Below are positions 48,821-61,022 of a stretch of 64,000 nt of DNA, one piece after another. The notes under the pieces were generated by a model, which was not told where the DNA came from, ran no database searches, and saw only the letters and a list, made by a program, of their open reading frames with translations. Both the position numbers and the translations under genes were made by a program. The DNA lies in the NCBI RefSeq assembly GCF_009740395.1, contig NZ_WOXT01000003.1, positions 124,001 through 188,000 on the forward strand, in the 5' to 3' direction. Positions within the stretch are counted from its first letter, which is position 1, and each line of letters opens with the position of its first letter. This stretch comes from Noviluteimonas gilva (GTDB lineage Bacteria; Pseudomonadota; Gammaproteobacteria; Xanthomonadales; Xanthomonadaceae).

Positions 48821-50959
48821 TCAATCTTCGATCACGCGCCAGGTATTGCGCCCGGCGGACTTCGCTTCGTACAGGGCCTTGTCGGCCAGCGCGATCAACG
48901 CATTCGCCGACGCCGCCTGCGCGACGAACGCGATGCCGATGCTCGTGCCCATCTGCAGGTGCACCCCCTCGAACACCACCGGCGGCCGCACCACCGTCAG
49001 GATCTTCTGCGCGATCAACTCCGCGACCTGCGCCGTGCGCGCATCTTCGATCAGCACGACGAACTCGTCGCCACCCAGGCGCGCGACCACATCGACATCG
49101 CGCACGCACGCGGTCAACCGCCCGGCAAACGCCTGCAACACCGCGTCGCCCGCCAGATGTCCATGCGTATCGTTGATCGCCTTGAACTTGTCCAGGTCCA
49201 GCGACATCAACACCAGCGGCGAGCTCTGCCGACGCGAACGCGCGATCGCCTGCTCCAGCCGTTCGTCGAACTGACGGCGATTACCCAGGCCCGTCAATGC
49301 ATCCACGCGCGCGAGTTTCGCGAGCGCCTGCTCTGCCTGTTTCAGCGGCGTGATGTCGAACGTGAGCGCATAGAAGCCGCGATTCGATCCATCCGGCGCG
49401 ACGTCCGGCACGAAATGCGACTGCAGATAACGACCGGCCGACGACGCGCTCGGATCGCGTTCGAACTTCTGCTCCTCGCCGTCGAGCGCACGATGGATGA
49501 AGGGCGCCCATTCGCGATAGGCCTCCTCCCCTCTCGCTTCGCGGATCGTGCGACCCAGCAGCTCGTCCGGCTTCCGGCCGAACAAGCGCTCGTAGTACGC
49601 ATTGATGAAGGTGTAGCGCTCGTCCGCGTCGATGTGCACGATCAGCGCCGGCATGTTGTCGGCGACCGCGCGCAGGCGCGATTGGCTTTCATCGAGTGCG
49701 GCCAGCGCCTGCATTCGCTTGCTGATGTCGCGCGCGGAAGCGACGAGCTCCCACGGCGCATCGGGATCGCCGCTTTCCACGCGCGTCGCGGCCACTTCGA
49801 CCCAGCGCTCCTGCCCATCCTTGTGCAGGATGCGGAAGGTCACCGGCTCCGAGATGCCCGTTTCCGCAATGCGCTGGAACGCCGCCGACGCTTGCGGAAT
49901 GTCTTCCGGATTCACCAGGTCCCAGCGCGCCCGCAGGAATTCCTCGGGCTCGTAACCCAATACATGGCGAATCGCGGGCGACACATACGACGGCGCGCCG
50001 TCGGCCGACATGCGGACGACCAGGTCGCGGCTGTGATCGGCCAGCGTGCGATACCGCACGGCCAGGCGCCGACGTTCCGACAACACAGTCGCGACCGGCA
50101 ACGCGAGCAAGCACGTCGCGGTGATGAACAATTGGAGCAGCAAGGTCCGCTGCAACAACGAAGGGGATTCGACCAGCGCGAACGGCCCCGTCTCCAGCGC
50201 CGTCGCAACGCCACTCAACACCGCGATGACCACCGTCGCGCCCACCACGCCCGCGAACCCGTGCCGGAACACCACCAGCATCAGCGGCACGAAGACGAGG
50301 AACAACAGCGGCAACCGTTCCTGCGTGAACACGATCGCGCACACCGCGAGCAGCGCGCCCATGCACAGCGCGTAGTCGAGATGCCGCCCGCGACGCCCGA
50401 CGATCCACCGCCCTTCCCTGCGCGCCACCACCATCAGCGTGGCGACGATCACCATGCCGATGACGTGCGCGGTGTACCAGGTGAGGAAGACTTCGCCGAG
50501 GGAGACGTGGCCGCCCACCGCGCTGTTGAAGACTGCGATCAGCGCGGACAACGCACACGCGATCAGCGTCGACGCCGTTGCCGTGAACGCGAGCCGCAGC
50601 AGCCTGGACGGATCGGTGATGTCCGGAACGCGGCGCCGGATCGCACCGGCGACGCAGACGATCTCCAGCACATTCGCCAGCGAGTTGCCGATCGACATTC
50701 CCAGCGCATCGCCATGCAGCAAGCGCGCCGTGAACTCGCCGATCCAGCCCGCCGCGATCCACCACGGCCATTGCCGCGTGGTTTTGAACAACAGCACGCC
50801 GACCACGATGCCGTTGGCGATCCACACCGACGACACGCTGCCCGCCACGCGCGTCAGATCGATCGCGATCCACGCGAACACCGCCGTCGCGGCGGCCAGC
50901 AGGACGAGGCGGCCCGGAAGCCCGGGCCACCGTTCGATGCGCGTTGCAGCACTCACCAC
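48821..50959 (-). CDS. MASE1-PAS-PAS-GGDEF diguanylate cyclase
   Basis: Inner-membrane cyclic-di-GMP synthase, 712 residues. About eight hydrophobic helices of MASE1 type fill residues 15-300 (VSSVWIANGIVVGVLLF, then WWIAAGWIGEF). Two PAS domains follow (about 305-425 with GAPSYVSPAIRHVLGYEPEEF, and about 430-545 with YTFINAYYERLFGRKPDELLG), then a GGDEF domain with DALTGLGNRRQF and an intact GGDEF at residues 629-633. An RxxD inhibitory site is not seen. The start is a GTG at 50959, with a second GTG next to it. Confidence 0.92.
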   Translation of the reverse strand: MVSAATRIERWPGLPGRLVLLAAATAVFAWIAIDLTRVAGSVSSVWIANGIVVGVLLFKTTRQWPWWIAAGWIGEFTARLLHGDALGMSIGNSLANVLEIVCVAGAIRRRVPDITDPSRLLRLAFTATASTLIACALSALIAVFNSAVGGHVSLGEVFLTWYTAHVIGMVIVATLMVVARREGRWIVGRRGRHLDYALCMGALLAVCAIVFTQERLPLLFLVFVPLMLVVFRHGFAGVVGATVVIAVLSGVATALETGPFALVESPSLLQRTLLLQLFITATCLLALPVATVLSERRRLAVRYRTLADHSRDLVVRMSADGAPSYVSPAIRHVLGYEPEEFLRARWDLVNPEDIPQASAAFQRIAETGISEPVTFRILHKDGQERWVEVAATRVESGDPDAPWELVASARDISKRMQALAALDESQSRLRAVADNMPALIVHIDADERYTFINAYYERLFGRKPDELLGRTIREARGEEAYREWAPFIHRALDGEEQKFERDPSASSAGRYLQSHFVPDVAPDGSNRGFYALTFDITPLKQAEQALAKLARVDALTGLGNRRQFDERLEQAIARSRRQSSPLVLMSLDLDKFKAINDTHGHLAGDAVLQAFAGRLTACVRDVDVVARLGGDEFVVLIEDARTAQVAELIAQKILTVVRPPVVFEGVHLQMGTSIGIAFVAQAASANALIALADKALYEAKSAGRNTWRVIED

Positions 50960-50981
50960 GCGCGCACCGCTTGCGACTGCC

Positions 50982-51548
50982 TCAGCGGCCGCGCCCCAGC
51001 CACCAGGCGATCGGCACGCTCGCGATCAACAGGCCCAGGCCGGAATCGAGCAACGCACCGACGGTGAAATCCATCGGGAAGCGATACCAATTCCAGTACG
51101 GCACGCTGGTGGTCAGCCACGACATCACGCCCAATGCGCCGCCCATCAACACGCGCTTGCCGAACGACACCGGCGCGAGCGCAAGGACCCATGCGGCGAT
51201 CAACGCGATGACCACGTCGATGATGAATTGCTTGAACAGCGCCGGCCCCATGGTCTGCAGGTTCGGATTCGGCGTGGGATCCCACACGACGAAAGCCGAC
51301 GGCGCGTCCTTGTACTTGGTGGTGAACGCGTTCATCGCTTCCGCGTCGCGCCACATCTCCGGGTCCATGCCGGGGATCATGTAGATGCCCGCGCCCTTGT
51401 CGGCGCTGGCGTGCAACGCGGTCATCGCCGCGTCCTGGTTGCTCGCGACCTTCATGCCCATCTCGCCGATGGGCAGCACGACGTGGGCGATGGCGCCCCA
51501 CAGGAACAACACGATTCCGCCGATCAATCCGGCGACGAAAGTCCGCAT
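50982..51548 (-). CDS. Hypothetical membrane protein
   Basis: Not recognised. The 188-residue protein has an N-terminal membrane helix (FVAGLIGGIVLFLWGAIAHVVLP) and an extracytoplasmic middle (about 30-95) with YMIPGMDPEMWRDAEAMNAF. The C-terminal half has three more hydrophobic helices (ALFKQFIIDVVIALIAAWVLA, LMGGALGVMSWLTTSVPYW and LGLLIASVPIAWWLG). The start ATG at 51548 (MRTFVAGL) is preferred over a frame that begins 36 codons earlier without membrane character. It lies between the cyclase and crcB on the same strand. Confidence 0.7.
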   Translation of the reverse strand: MRTFVAGLIGGIVLFLWGAIAHVVLPIGEMGMKVASNQDAAMTALHASADKGAGIYMIPGMDPEMWRDAEAMNAFTTKYKDAPSAFVVWDPTPNPNLQTMGPALFKQFIIDVVIALIAAWVLALAPVSFGKRVLMGGALGVMSWLTTSVPYWNWYRFPMDFTVGALLDSGLGLLIASVPIAWWLGRGR

Positions 51549-51618
51549 GCCCGTCCCCTTCCGATGCGCGGCGGATGCCGCCGGGCGAGGATGCACCGGG
51601 TGGACGGCCCGCGGCAAC

Positions 51619-52017
51619 TCAATACGGTGGGCGGATCCAGGTGGCCGTGCGCGCACCGAGCCACACGAGGAACAAGCCTGCGACGAGCGTCACGCCGAGA
51701 TAGAGCAGCGCCTGGTCGCTGCGATGCGAGCGGGAGAACAGCAGGATTTCGAGCATCAGTGCCGAATAGGTCGTCAGGCCACCAAGAACGCCCACGATCA
51801 GGAAAGCGCGCCAATACAGCGCCGACGGGCCGCGTGCTTCGAGCCAGATCGCGATGAAGCCCGCGAGGAATGCGCCGACCAGATTCGCCGTCAGCGTGCC
51901 CCACGGAAACCCGTCGCCCAGGCGCCGCAACATCGCACCGCCGACCCAGAACCGCCCCGCGGCGCCGAGCGCGCCACCGAGCATCACCAGCACCATCTGC
52001 TGCCACCATGCGGTCAT
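51619..52017 (-). CDS. crcB: Fluoride-specific ion channel CrcB/Fluc
   Basis: Dimeric dual-topology channel that expels fluoride across the inner membrane. The 132-residue protein has four hydrophobic helices and the family signatures GGALGAAGRFWVGG, PWGTLTANLVGAFLAGF and GGLTTYSALMLE (sodium and fluoride site). The start ATG at 52017 overlaps the stop of the upstream MFS gene (ATGA). No fluoride riboswitch is recognisable; the coupling to the MFS gene makes separate riboswitch control unlikely. Confidence 0.93.
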   Translation of the reverse strand: MTAWWQQMVLVMLGGALGAAGRFWVGGAMLRRLGDGFPWGTLTANLVGAFLAGFIAIWLEARGPSALYWRAFLIVGVLGGLTTYSALMLEILLFSRSHRSDQALLYLGVTLVAGLFLVWLGARTATWIRPPY

Positions 52018-53186
52018 GGCGGGACTTTACCAGCCAGTGGCCACAACACGATCCCGGCGCACACGGCGAGCGCCGCACTCGCGCCGAACGCGATCATCGG
52101 CGCACCGTTTTCCCACAGCGCGCCGAACACGGCGGACGCCGGCAACAACAACAGGCCGGTCACGAGGTAGTACCAGCCGAACGCCGTGCCTGCACGGTCC
52201 GCCGGAATGAGATCGGCGACGAGTGCGCGTTCGGCGCCTTCGATCGTCGCGGTGACCAGGCCGTAGGCGGGGAACAGGATCCACAGCCAGTGCTTGTCGA
52301 TGGGGATGACGCCCAGCAGCACGTACAGCACTGCATACCCTGCCCATCCAGCGAGGATCAAACGCTTGCGGCCGACGCGATCGGACAATGCAGACAAGGG
52401 CGTCGATGCAAACGCCGCCACCGCGGAGAACGACGCCCAGAGCAGCGTAATCTGGCTCGCGCCGAGGCCCAGGTCTTGCGCGCGCAACAACAGGAACATG
52501 TTCGACGCATTGCCGAGCGTGAACAGCCCGAGCGCGAACAGGTATCGACGATACGGCGCCGGCAAGGCCGAAAAGCGCCAATCGATCGGCCCCGTCGACT
52601 TCACTTGCGCCACCGTGGGCTCGCGCAATCGCAGCGCCATGAACAAGACGAGCACGGCAGGCACGAACGCGACCAGGAACACCTGCCGCAAGGACAAGCC
52701 TGCGGCCAACAATGCTGCTGCAATCAAGGGGCCGATCACCGCGCCCGCGTTGTCCATCCCGCGGTGCAAACCGTATGCGAGCCCGCGTTGTTCGGGCGCC
52801 ACGCTCGCCGCCAACATCGCGTCGCGTGGCGCGGACCGCAGCCCTTTTCCCACGCGATCCACGAAGCGAAACGCGAGCACGCCGAACCAGCTCGTCGCGA
52901 TGCCGATCAAGGGGCGCGCAATTCCTGCAAGTCCGTAGCCGACGACGACGAAGGGTTTGATGCGCCGCATGCGGTCGGCCAGCGCGTCCGAGAACAACTT
53001 CAGCAAGCTGCTCGCCGCTTCGGCGACGCCTTCGATCACGCCGAGCGCCTTCGGCCCGGCCATCAACACGCTCGCGACATACAGCGGCACGAGCGGATAG
53101 ATCATGTCGCTCGCCGCATCGTTGACCAAACTGATCGCGCCCAACAGCCAGACTGTTTTCGGCAGGCTGGCGAGCGCGCGACGCAT
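52014..53186 (-). CDS. MFS transporter
   Basis: A 390-residue, twelve-helix major facilitator of unknown substrate. Signatures include the N-terminal LLGAISLVNDAASDMIYPLVPLY, the loop DALADRMRR, FRFVDRVGKGLRSAPRDAML and SDRVGRKR in the second half. The DRVGKGLRSAPRDAM block resembles the Fsr/YjiJ-like MFS group that exports small toxic compounds; that is an inference. Its start shares one base with the rarA stop (TGATG) and its stop overlaps crcB, so it is inserted into an otherwise familiar rarA-crcB order. Confidence 0.85.
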   Translation of the reverse strand: MRRALASLPKTVWLLGAISLVNDAASDMIYPLVPLYVASVLMAGPKALGVIEGVAEAASSLLKLFSDALADRMRRIKPFVVVGYGLAGIARPLIGIATSWFGVLAFRFVDRVGKGLRSAPRDAMLAASVAPEQRGLAYGLHRGMDNAGAVIGPLIAAALLAAGLSLRQVFLVAFVPAVLVLFMALRLREPTVAQVKSTGPIDWRFSALPAPYRRYLFALGLFTLGNASNMFLLLRAQDLGLGASQITLLWASFSAVAAFASTPLSALSDRVGRKRLILAGWAGYAVLYVLLGVIPIDKHWLWILFPAYGLVTATIEGAERALVADLIPADRAGTAFGWYYLVTGLLLLPASAVFGALWENGAPMIAFGASAALAVCAGIVLWPLAGKVPP

Positions 53187-54553
53187 CAGGCGTCGTGTTC
53201 TCCGGAGGCGCCGCGCGCTTTCGAACGTGCGGCGCGCAGGGCGTCGAGTTTCTCCTTCATGCGCCCTTCGAGCCCGCGATCGGTGGGCGCGTAATACACG
53301 CGTTCGCCCATCGCGTCGGGGAAACCGGTCTGACCGAGCGCGATGCCGCCTTCCGCATCGTGGTCGTACTGATAGCCCTTGCCGTAGCCGAGTTGCTTCA
53401 TCAGCTTGGTGGGTGCGTTGCGAATGTGCATCGGGACGTCGAGCGTGCCGTAGGCTTCGACATCGCTCCGCGCCTGGTTGAACGCGACGTAGGCGGCATT
53501 CGACTTCGAGGTCGTCGCGAGATAGATCGCGACCTGCGCGAGTGCGAGATCGCCTTCCGGGCTGCCGAGTCGGTCGTACGTGTCCCAGGCCTCCACGGCC
53601 ATCTGCAAGGCGCGCGGATCTGCAAGCCCGATGTCTTCCACCGCCATGCGTGTGAGGCGGCGCGCGAGGTAATTCGGATCCACGCCGCCATCGAGCATGC
53701 GCGCGAACCAATACAACGCGGCATCGGGATTGGAACTGCGCACCGATTTGTGCAGCGCGGAGATCTGGTCGTAGAACTGTTCGCCGCCCTTGTCGAAGCG
53801 GCGCGTGCGATCGGCGAGCACCTGCGCGAGCGTCTGCTCGGTGATGGTGCCGCCCTCCCCCGCCAGGTCGGCGGCGATTTCGAGGAAGGTGAGTGCGCGA
53901 CGCACGTCGCCATCCGCCGCGCGGGCGATGAGCAGGAGTTGTTCGGGATCGACGTTCAACGCGCGATCACCGAGGCCGCGATCCGGATCGTCGAGCGCGC
54001 GTTGCAGCGCGACGGCGATGTCTTCCGGCGACACCGATTCCATCACGTGCACGCGGCATCGCGAGAGCAACGCGGAGTTCAATTCGAACGATGGATTTTC
54101 CGTCGTCGCACCGACGAACAGGATCGTGCCGCGTTCGATGTGCGGCAGGAACGCATCCTGCTGCGCCTTGTTGAAGCGATGCACCTCGTCGACGAACAGC
54201 ACGGTGCGGCGGCCTTCGCTGAAACGCAGCCCCGCTTCGGCGAGGACCTGGCGTACTTCGGGCAAACCGACGAGCACCGCGGACACCGCGCGGAATTCCG
54301 CATCGGCATACGTCGCGAGCAATTGCGCGAGCGTCGTCTTGCCGCAGCCCGGTGGGCCCCACAGGATCATCGAATGCACGCGGCCGGATTCGATCGCGCG
54401 TCGCAACGCGGTGCCCGGTGCAAGCAGACGGCGCTGCCCGACCATCTCGTCGATCGTGCGCGGCCGCATCCGCTCGGCGAGCGGACGCAGCGCGTCGCGA
54501 TCGACGCTCAGCAGATCGGGTTCGGGAATCGCGGGGGTGCGGGCTCGAGCCAC
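53186..54553 (-). CDS. rarA: Replication-associated recombination protein RarA (MgsA)
   Basis: AAA+ ATPase that acts at stalled replication forks. The 455-residue protein has the family start LAERMRPRTIDEMVGQ (about 16-31), Walker A GPPGCGKTT near residue 65, Walker B VLFVDEVHRFNKAQQD, sensor 1 GATTENPSFELNSALLSRC, and the C-terminal tetramerisation domain with DPNYLARRLTRMAVEDIGLADPRAL. It starts with GTG at 54553, 16 bases after lolA; about 80 codons upstream in frame lie antisense to nothing useful and inside lolA, so they are rejected. Confidence 0.94.
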   Translation of the reverse strand: MARARTPAIPEPDLLSVDRDALRPLAERMRPRTIDEMVGQRRLLAPGTALRRAIESGRVHSMILWGPPGCGKTTLAQLLATYADAEFRAVSAVLVGLPEVRQVLAEAGLRFSEGRRTVLFVDEVHRFNKAQQDAFLPHIERGTILFVGATTENPSFELNSALLSRCRVHVMESVSPEDIAVALQRALDDPDRGLGDRALNVDPEQLLLIARAADGDVRRALTFLEIAADLAGEGGTITEQTLAQVLADRTRRFDKGGEQFYDQISALHKSVRSSNPDAALYWFARMLDGGVDPNYLARRLTRMAVEDIGLADPRALQMAVEAWDTYDRLGSPEGDLALAQVAIYLATTSKSNAAYVAFNQARSDVEAYGTLDVPMHIRNAPTKLMKQLGYGKGYQYDHDAEGGIALGQTGFPDAMGERVYYAPTDRGLEGRMKEKLDALRAARSKARGASGEHDA

Positions 54554-54569
54554 CCAGTGATGATAACGA

Positions 54570-55187
54570 TCAACCGCCCGCGACGACGTCCACGCCCTTC
54601 GGCGGCGCGAAGGTGAACGTGCTCTTCGGGAAGCTCGGGTTCTTCTTCCAACCCGAGAAGCGCAGTTCCGTGCGCTGGCCGAGCGGATCGACGATGCGCA
54701 TGCGCTTGAGGCCGGCATCGTCGAAGCCCAGGCGCGCGGATTCGAAGCTGGCGTTGTCGGCGCTGCGCGGGCGCAGTTCGATCCAGTCCAGGCCATCGGC
54801 CGCGGGCAATTCCTTGACCAGGAATTCCTTGTCCAGGCGCGTGGGATCGATCAGCGCGGTCAGCGGCGAGCTTTGTTCCTCGACGCCTTGCGCGCGCTTG
54901 GTCACCTGCTTGAGGTCGGGGTCGTAGACCCACACGGCCTTGCCGTCGGCGACGATCAACTGTTCGAAGGGCTTGGCGTATTCCCAACGGAAGTTGCGCG
55001 GCGCCGACATCGCGACGCGGCCGCTGGAGGCTTCCTTCTTCTTGCCGTTGGCGTCGAAGACCTGCTGGGTGAACGTGCCGTCCAGGCCCTTGAGGTTCTT
55101 GGTGAACGCAGTGAGGTCGTCGCGGCCGCCGGCGTGGGCGGTGGTGGCGAGCAACGCGGTGGTCAGGCCGAGGGTCAGCAGGCGCAT
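54570..55187 (-). CDS. lolA: Outer-membrane lipoprotein carrier protein
   Basis: Periplasmic chaperone that carries lipoproteins from LolCDE to LolB. The 205-residue protein has a signal peptide (MRLLTLGLTTALLATTAHA, residues 1-19), FTQQVFDANGKKKEASSGRVAMSAP, RNFRWEYAKPFEQLIVADGKAVWVYDPDLKQVT and the C-terminal FTFAPPKGVDVV. The start ATG at 55187 is chosen because the signal peptide begins there. It sits between ftsK and rarA as in many gammaproteobacteria. Confidence 0.95.
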   Translation of the reverse strand: MRLLTLGLTTALLATTAHAGGRDDLTAFTKNLKGLDGTFTQQVFDANGKKKEASSGRVAMSAPRNFRWEYAKPFEQLIVADGKAVWVYDPDLKQVTKRAQGVEEQSSPLTALIDPTRLDKEFLVKELPAADGLDWIELRPRSADNASFESARLGFDDAGLKRMRIVDPLGQRTELRFSGWKKNPSFPKSTFTFAPPKGVDVVAGG

Positions 55188-55273
55188 GGCGAAGTCCACG
55201 AAAGTCGTTGGGGCGGAGTCTGCCCGGGGGTGGATGAATGGGGGATCACGCATTCGATTGCGCTTTATCCCCC

Positions 55274-55315
55274 TCGAGCGCGCTTGGCGCGCTCGATCCC
55301 CCTTGGCAAGGGGGA
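55274..55315. repeat. Two adjacent palindromes between ftsK and lolA
   Basis: TCGAGCGCGC-ttg-GCGCGCTCGA (55274-55296, perfect 10-base stem) is followed at once by TCCCCCTT-ggc-AAGGGGGA (55297-55315, perfect 8-base stem). There is no T-run. The second resembles palindromes at 15105-15123 and 23467-23489. It probably belongs to a dispersed intergenic repeat family. Confidence 0.6.
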
Positions 55316-55328
55316 TGAGGGGCGCGCG

Positions 55329-57692
55329 CTATTTGGGGGGCGGCGGTGCGAGCACGCTGCGGTCGCCGTTGTGTTCCGGCGGTGTCACGACGCCTGCGGC
55401 TTCCATCGCTTCGATCAGGCGCGCGGCGCGGTTGTAGCCGATCTTCAGGCGGCGTTGCACACCGGAGATCGAAGCACGTCGCGTCTCGGTCACGATGCGC
55501 ACCGCTTCGTCGTACAGCGGATCGGATTCGTCGCCGCCACCGCCGCCGGATTCCGGCAAACCGGTCGCGCCGACGACCACGCCATCGCCCAGCGTCTGCA
55601 CTTCGTCGAGCACGCCTTCGATGTAATCCGGGCGGCCGCCGATCTGCTTGAGGTGTTCGACGACGCGATGCACTTCTTCGTCCGACACGAACGCACCGTG
55701 CACGCGCTCGGGCATCGCGGTGCCCGGCGGGAGATACAGCATGTCGCCGTGGCCGAGCAGCGTTTCGGCGCCCGATTGATCGAGAATCGTGCGCGAGTCG
55801 ATCTTGCTCGACACCTGGAACGCGATGCGCGTCGGGATGTTCGCCTTGATCAAACCGGTGATGACGTCGACCGACGGGCGCTGCGTCGCCAGGATCAGAT
55901 GGATGCCCGCCGCACGCGCCTTCTGCGCGAGGCGCGCGATGAGCTCTTCGACCTTCTTGCCGACGATCATCATCATGTCGGCGAATTCGTCGATGAACAC
56001 GACGATGAACGGCAGCGTTTCCAGCGGACGCGGCACTTCGCCGAGTTCCGGGTTCGGCTTGAACAGCGGATCCATCAACGGCTGGCCGGCGTCGATGGCG
56101 TCCTTCACTTTCTTGTTGAAGCCCGCCAGGTTGCGCACGCCGACGGTCGACATCAGCTTGTAGCGGCGCTCCATTTCGGCCACGCACCAGCGCAGGCCGT
56201 TGGCGGCTTCCTTCATGTCGGTGACCACCGGCGCCAGCAGGTGCGGAATGCCCTGGTACACGGACAGTTCCAGCATCTTCGGGTCGATCATCAACATGCG
56301 CACGTCCTTCGCGGACGCCTTGTACAGCAGCGACAACACCATCGCGTTGACCGCGACGGACTTGCCCGAGCCGGTCGTGCCGGCGACGAGCAAGTGCGGC
56401 ATGCGCGCCAGATCGGCCACCGTCGGCCGGCCCGCGATGTCCTTGCCGAGCGCCAGCGTGAGCGGGCTGCCCGACTTGTCGTATTCCTTCGAACGCAGCA
56501 GCTCGCTGAGGAAGATCATCTCGCGCGAGGTGTTCGGCGTTTCCAGGCCGACGACCGACTTGCCCGGGATGACGTCGACCACGCGCACCGACTTCACCGA
56601 CAGGCCGCGCGCGATGTCCTTGTCGAGCGAGGAAATCTGGCTGACCTTGACGCCCGGTGCGGGCTCGAGTTCGAAGCGCGTGATCACCGGGCCCGGATAG
56701 GCGCCGACCACCTGCGCATCGATGCGGAAGTCCTTGAGCTTGAATTCGATCTGGCGCGAGAGCGTTTCGAGCGTCTCTTCGCTGTAGCCCTTCGCCTGCG
56801 GCTTGGGGTCGTCGAGCAAGGCGAGCGGCGGGATGCCCGTGCCGTCGCCGGTGTGGAACAGCGGGATCTGCGTTTCGCGCTTGGCGCGATCGCTCTTCTC
56901 GACGACGGGCGCCGGCGGCGGTTCGATCTTGACCGGCGCACGCTTGGCGCGCAGTTCGGTTTCGACCTTGCGCGTCTCTTCGCGTTCTTCGCGGAACGCA
57001 CGTGCCTGCTGCCATTCGGCCGCTTGCTGCTGGCCACGACGGAACAGCGGCGGAATCTTGAGCACCCAGCCGCCGATGCGGTCCATCACCGTCAGCCACG
57101 AGATGCCGGTGGCGAGCGTGGTGGAAATCAGCAGCAATGCGACGAGGAAGAGATTGGCACCGACCGGCCCGAAGCCGTGATACAGCGAACGACCGACGAG
57201 CTGGCCGAGGATGCCGCCGCTGCCCGCCGAGAAATCCGGTGCGGCGCCGATGCGCAGGTGCAGGAAGCCCGTCGCCGAAACCAGGAAGCCGACGATGCCG
57301 ACCAACCGCAATGCAGGCCCGAGGTCCGCATCGCCGTCGCCATCGCTGTCCATGCCGAACAGCGCGATCCAGGCGATGAGCCCGAGCATGATCGGCAGCA
57401 GGAAGGCGACGTAGCCGCAGAGATACAACAGCACGTCGGCGGTCCACGCACCGACGATGCCGCCGAAGTTGTGCAACGGGGCGGTGACGCTGCCCGAATG
57501 CGACCAGCCCGGATCGGCCGGCGAGAAGGTCCAGAGGCTCGCCATCAGGTAGGCGAGCACGGGGGCGATGGCGATCAGCGCGAGGTCGCGCCACAGGCGT
57601 TGCCGGCGCGCGCCACCGCCCGCAGCGGCCGGAGCCGCTGCGTTCTTGCGCTTGGATTTTCCGCCTTCCAAAGCCACCGGCCTTGCCGACAC
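55329..57692 (-). CDS. ftsK: DNA translocase FtsK
   Basis: Division-site motor that pumps chromosome ends and activates XerCD at dif. The 787-residue protein has four to five N-terminal membrane helices (about 35-205) and a linker (about 210-290, rich in charged residues) that is short compared with E. coli FtsK. The RecA-like motor has Walker [17 protein letters not shown] near residue 437 and Walker [17 protein letters not shown]-terminal gamma winged helix follows ([24 protein letters not shown], about 725-770). It starts with GTG at 57692. It is followed by lolA after a gap with two palindromes. Confidence 0.96.
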   Translation of the reverse strand: MSARPVALEGGKSKRKNAAAPAAAGGGARRQRLWRDLALIAIAPVLAYLMASLWTFSPADPGWSHSGSVTAPLHNFGGIVGAWTADVLLYLCGYVAFLLPIMLGLIAWIALFGMDSDGDGDADLGPALRLVGIVGFLVSATGFLHLRIGAAPDFSAGSGGILGQLVGRSLYHGFGPVGANLFLVALLLISTTLATGISWLTVMDRIGGWVLKIPPLFRRGQQQAAEWQQARAFREEREETRKVETELRAKRAPVKIEPPPAPVVEKSDRAKRETQIPLFHTGDGTGIPPLALLDDPKPQAKGYSEETLETLSRQIEFKLKDFRIDAQVVGAYPGPVITRFELEPAPGVKVSQISSLDKDIARGLSVKSVRVVDVIPGKSVVGLETPNTSREMIFLSELLRSKEYDKSGSPLTLALGKDIAGRPTVADLARMPHLLVAGTTGSGKSVAVNAMVLSLLYKASAKDVRMLMIDPKMLELSVYQGIPHLLAPVVTDMKEAANGLRWCVAEMERRYKLMSTVGVRNLAGFNKKVKDAIDAGQPLMDPLFKPNPELGEVPRPLETLPFIVVFIDEFADMMMIVGKKVEELIARLAQKARAAGIHLILATQRPSVDVITGLIKANIPTRIAFQVSSKIDSRTILDQSGAETLLGHGDMLYLPPGTAMPERVHGAFVSDEEVHRVVEHLKQIGGRPDYIEGVLDEVQTLGDGVVVGATGLPESGGGGGDESDPLYDEAVRIVTETRRASISGVQRRLKIGYNRAARLIEAMEAAGVVTPPEHNGDRSVLAPPPPK

Positions 57693-57722
57693 GTACGACC
57701 TGCCTTGAGGTAGTTCCCCTAG

Positions 57723-59894
<2,172 letters not shown>

Positions 59895-59900
59895 TCCCGC

Positions 59901-61022
59901 ATGCACGCGCGCATCCTCGGCGCGCTGAGCGAAGTGCCCGCCGCGACGTGGGACGCAGTGCACGACGGCGGTCATCCGTTCGTCGCGCATGCGTTCCTGG
60001 CGGGCCTGGAGGAACACGACTGCGTGCGCGCGTCGCTGGGTTGGGTGCCTGCGCACCTGGCCTTGTTCGACGGCGAAACGCTCGTCGGCGCGGCGCCCGG
60101 ATATCGCAAGCGCAATTCGCACGGGGAGTTCGTGTTCGACCATGCGTGGGCGCAGGCATATGCGCACCATGGGTTGGCGTATTTCCCGAAATGGCTGGGC
60201 GCCGTGCCCTACTCGCCCGTCACCGGGCCGCGCTTGCTGGCGCGCGATGACGTCACGCGAACGTTGCTCGCCGCGGCGATCGTCGCGATCGTGCGCGAGG
60301 CCGGGTGGTCGTCGGCGCACGTGAACTTCCATCGCGCGGACGAAGCGAACGCCTTCGACGCCGATTGGATTCCGCGGATCGACGTGCAGTATCACTGGGA
60401 GAATCGCGGCGCGTGGAGCGACTTCGATGCGTTCCTTGCCGCAATGGACCACAAGCACCGCAAGAACATCCGGCAGGAACGCGCGAAGGTCGCGCGCGCC
60501 GGGGTTCGCATGCGCATCGTGCACGGCGATGAAGCCAGCGACGCGGATCTCGCGGCGATGCACGGGTTCTATCTGCAAACCTTCCACGAGTACGGCAACA
60601 CGCCGGCGCTGACGCTGGAGTTCGTGCGCCATCTGGCACGCACGATGCCGCGGGCATTGGTGCTGATGTTGGCCGAGCTCGATGGCGAAACCATCGCCGG
60701 TGCGCTCTGCCTGCGCGGCGGCGACACCCTGTACGGACGCTACTGGGGCGCGACGCGCCTGGTGCCCGGCCTGCATTTCGAAACCTGTTACTACCAGGGC
60801 ATCGATTACTGCCTGCGCGAAGGCTTGCAACGTTTCGAGCCCGGTGCGCAAGGCGAACACAAACTGGCGCGTGGTTTCCTTCCGACATTGGTGCACAGTC
60901 GCCACTGGATCGGAGAGCCCGATTTCGCCGATGCGATCCGGCATTGGTGCGCGGAGGAAAGCGTGTCGGTGCGGCGTTACTTCGCGACCTTGCAATCGCA
61001 TTCGCCGTTTCGCGCCGAATGA
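59901..61022 (+). CDS. FemAB-like GNAT family protein
   Basis: A 373-residue cytosolic protein resembling PF04339 (FemAB-like/DUF482), two GNAT-type halves that may transfer an aminoacyl or acyl group. Visible family segments are PFVAHAFLAGLEEHDCV, the YLALF-type core around HLALFDGETLVGAAP, FDHAWAQAYAHHGLAYFPKWLGAVPYSPV, KHRKNIRQERAKV, and FEPGAQGEHKLARGFLPT. The donor is unknown. It starts six bases after trxB and overlaps aat by four bases, so the run trxB to aat is probably one transcript. Confidence 0.87.
   Translation: MHARILGALSEVPAATWDAVHDGGHPFVAHAFLAGLEEHDCVRASLGWVPAHLALFDGETLVGAAPGYRKRNSHGEFVFDHAWAQAYAHHGLAYFPKWLGAVPYSPVTGPRLLARDDVTRTLLAAAIVAIVREAGWSSAHVNFHRADEANAFDADWIPRIDVQYHWENRGAWSDFDAFLAAMDHKHRKNIRQERAKVARAGVRMRIVHGDEASDADLAAMHGFYLQTFHEYGNTPALTLEFVRHLARTMPRALVLMLAELDGETIAGALCLRGGDTLYGRYWGATRLVPGLHFETCYYQGIDYCLREGLQRFEPGAQGEHKLARGFLPTLVHSRHWIGEPDFADAIRHWCAEESVSVRRYFATLQSHSPFRAE

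Noticed and set aside
52014-52080. Fluoride riboswitch for crcB
   Set aside because: crcB starts inside the stop of the upstream gene, leaving no leader, and no fluoride aptamer pattern is seen.
53186-54796. Longer RarA starting at 54796
   Set aside because: The extra 81 codons lie inside lolA on the same strand in another frame and are Arg/Ser/Ala-rich noise. The GTG at 54553 matches the family start.
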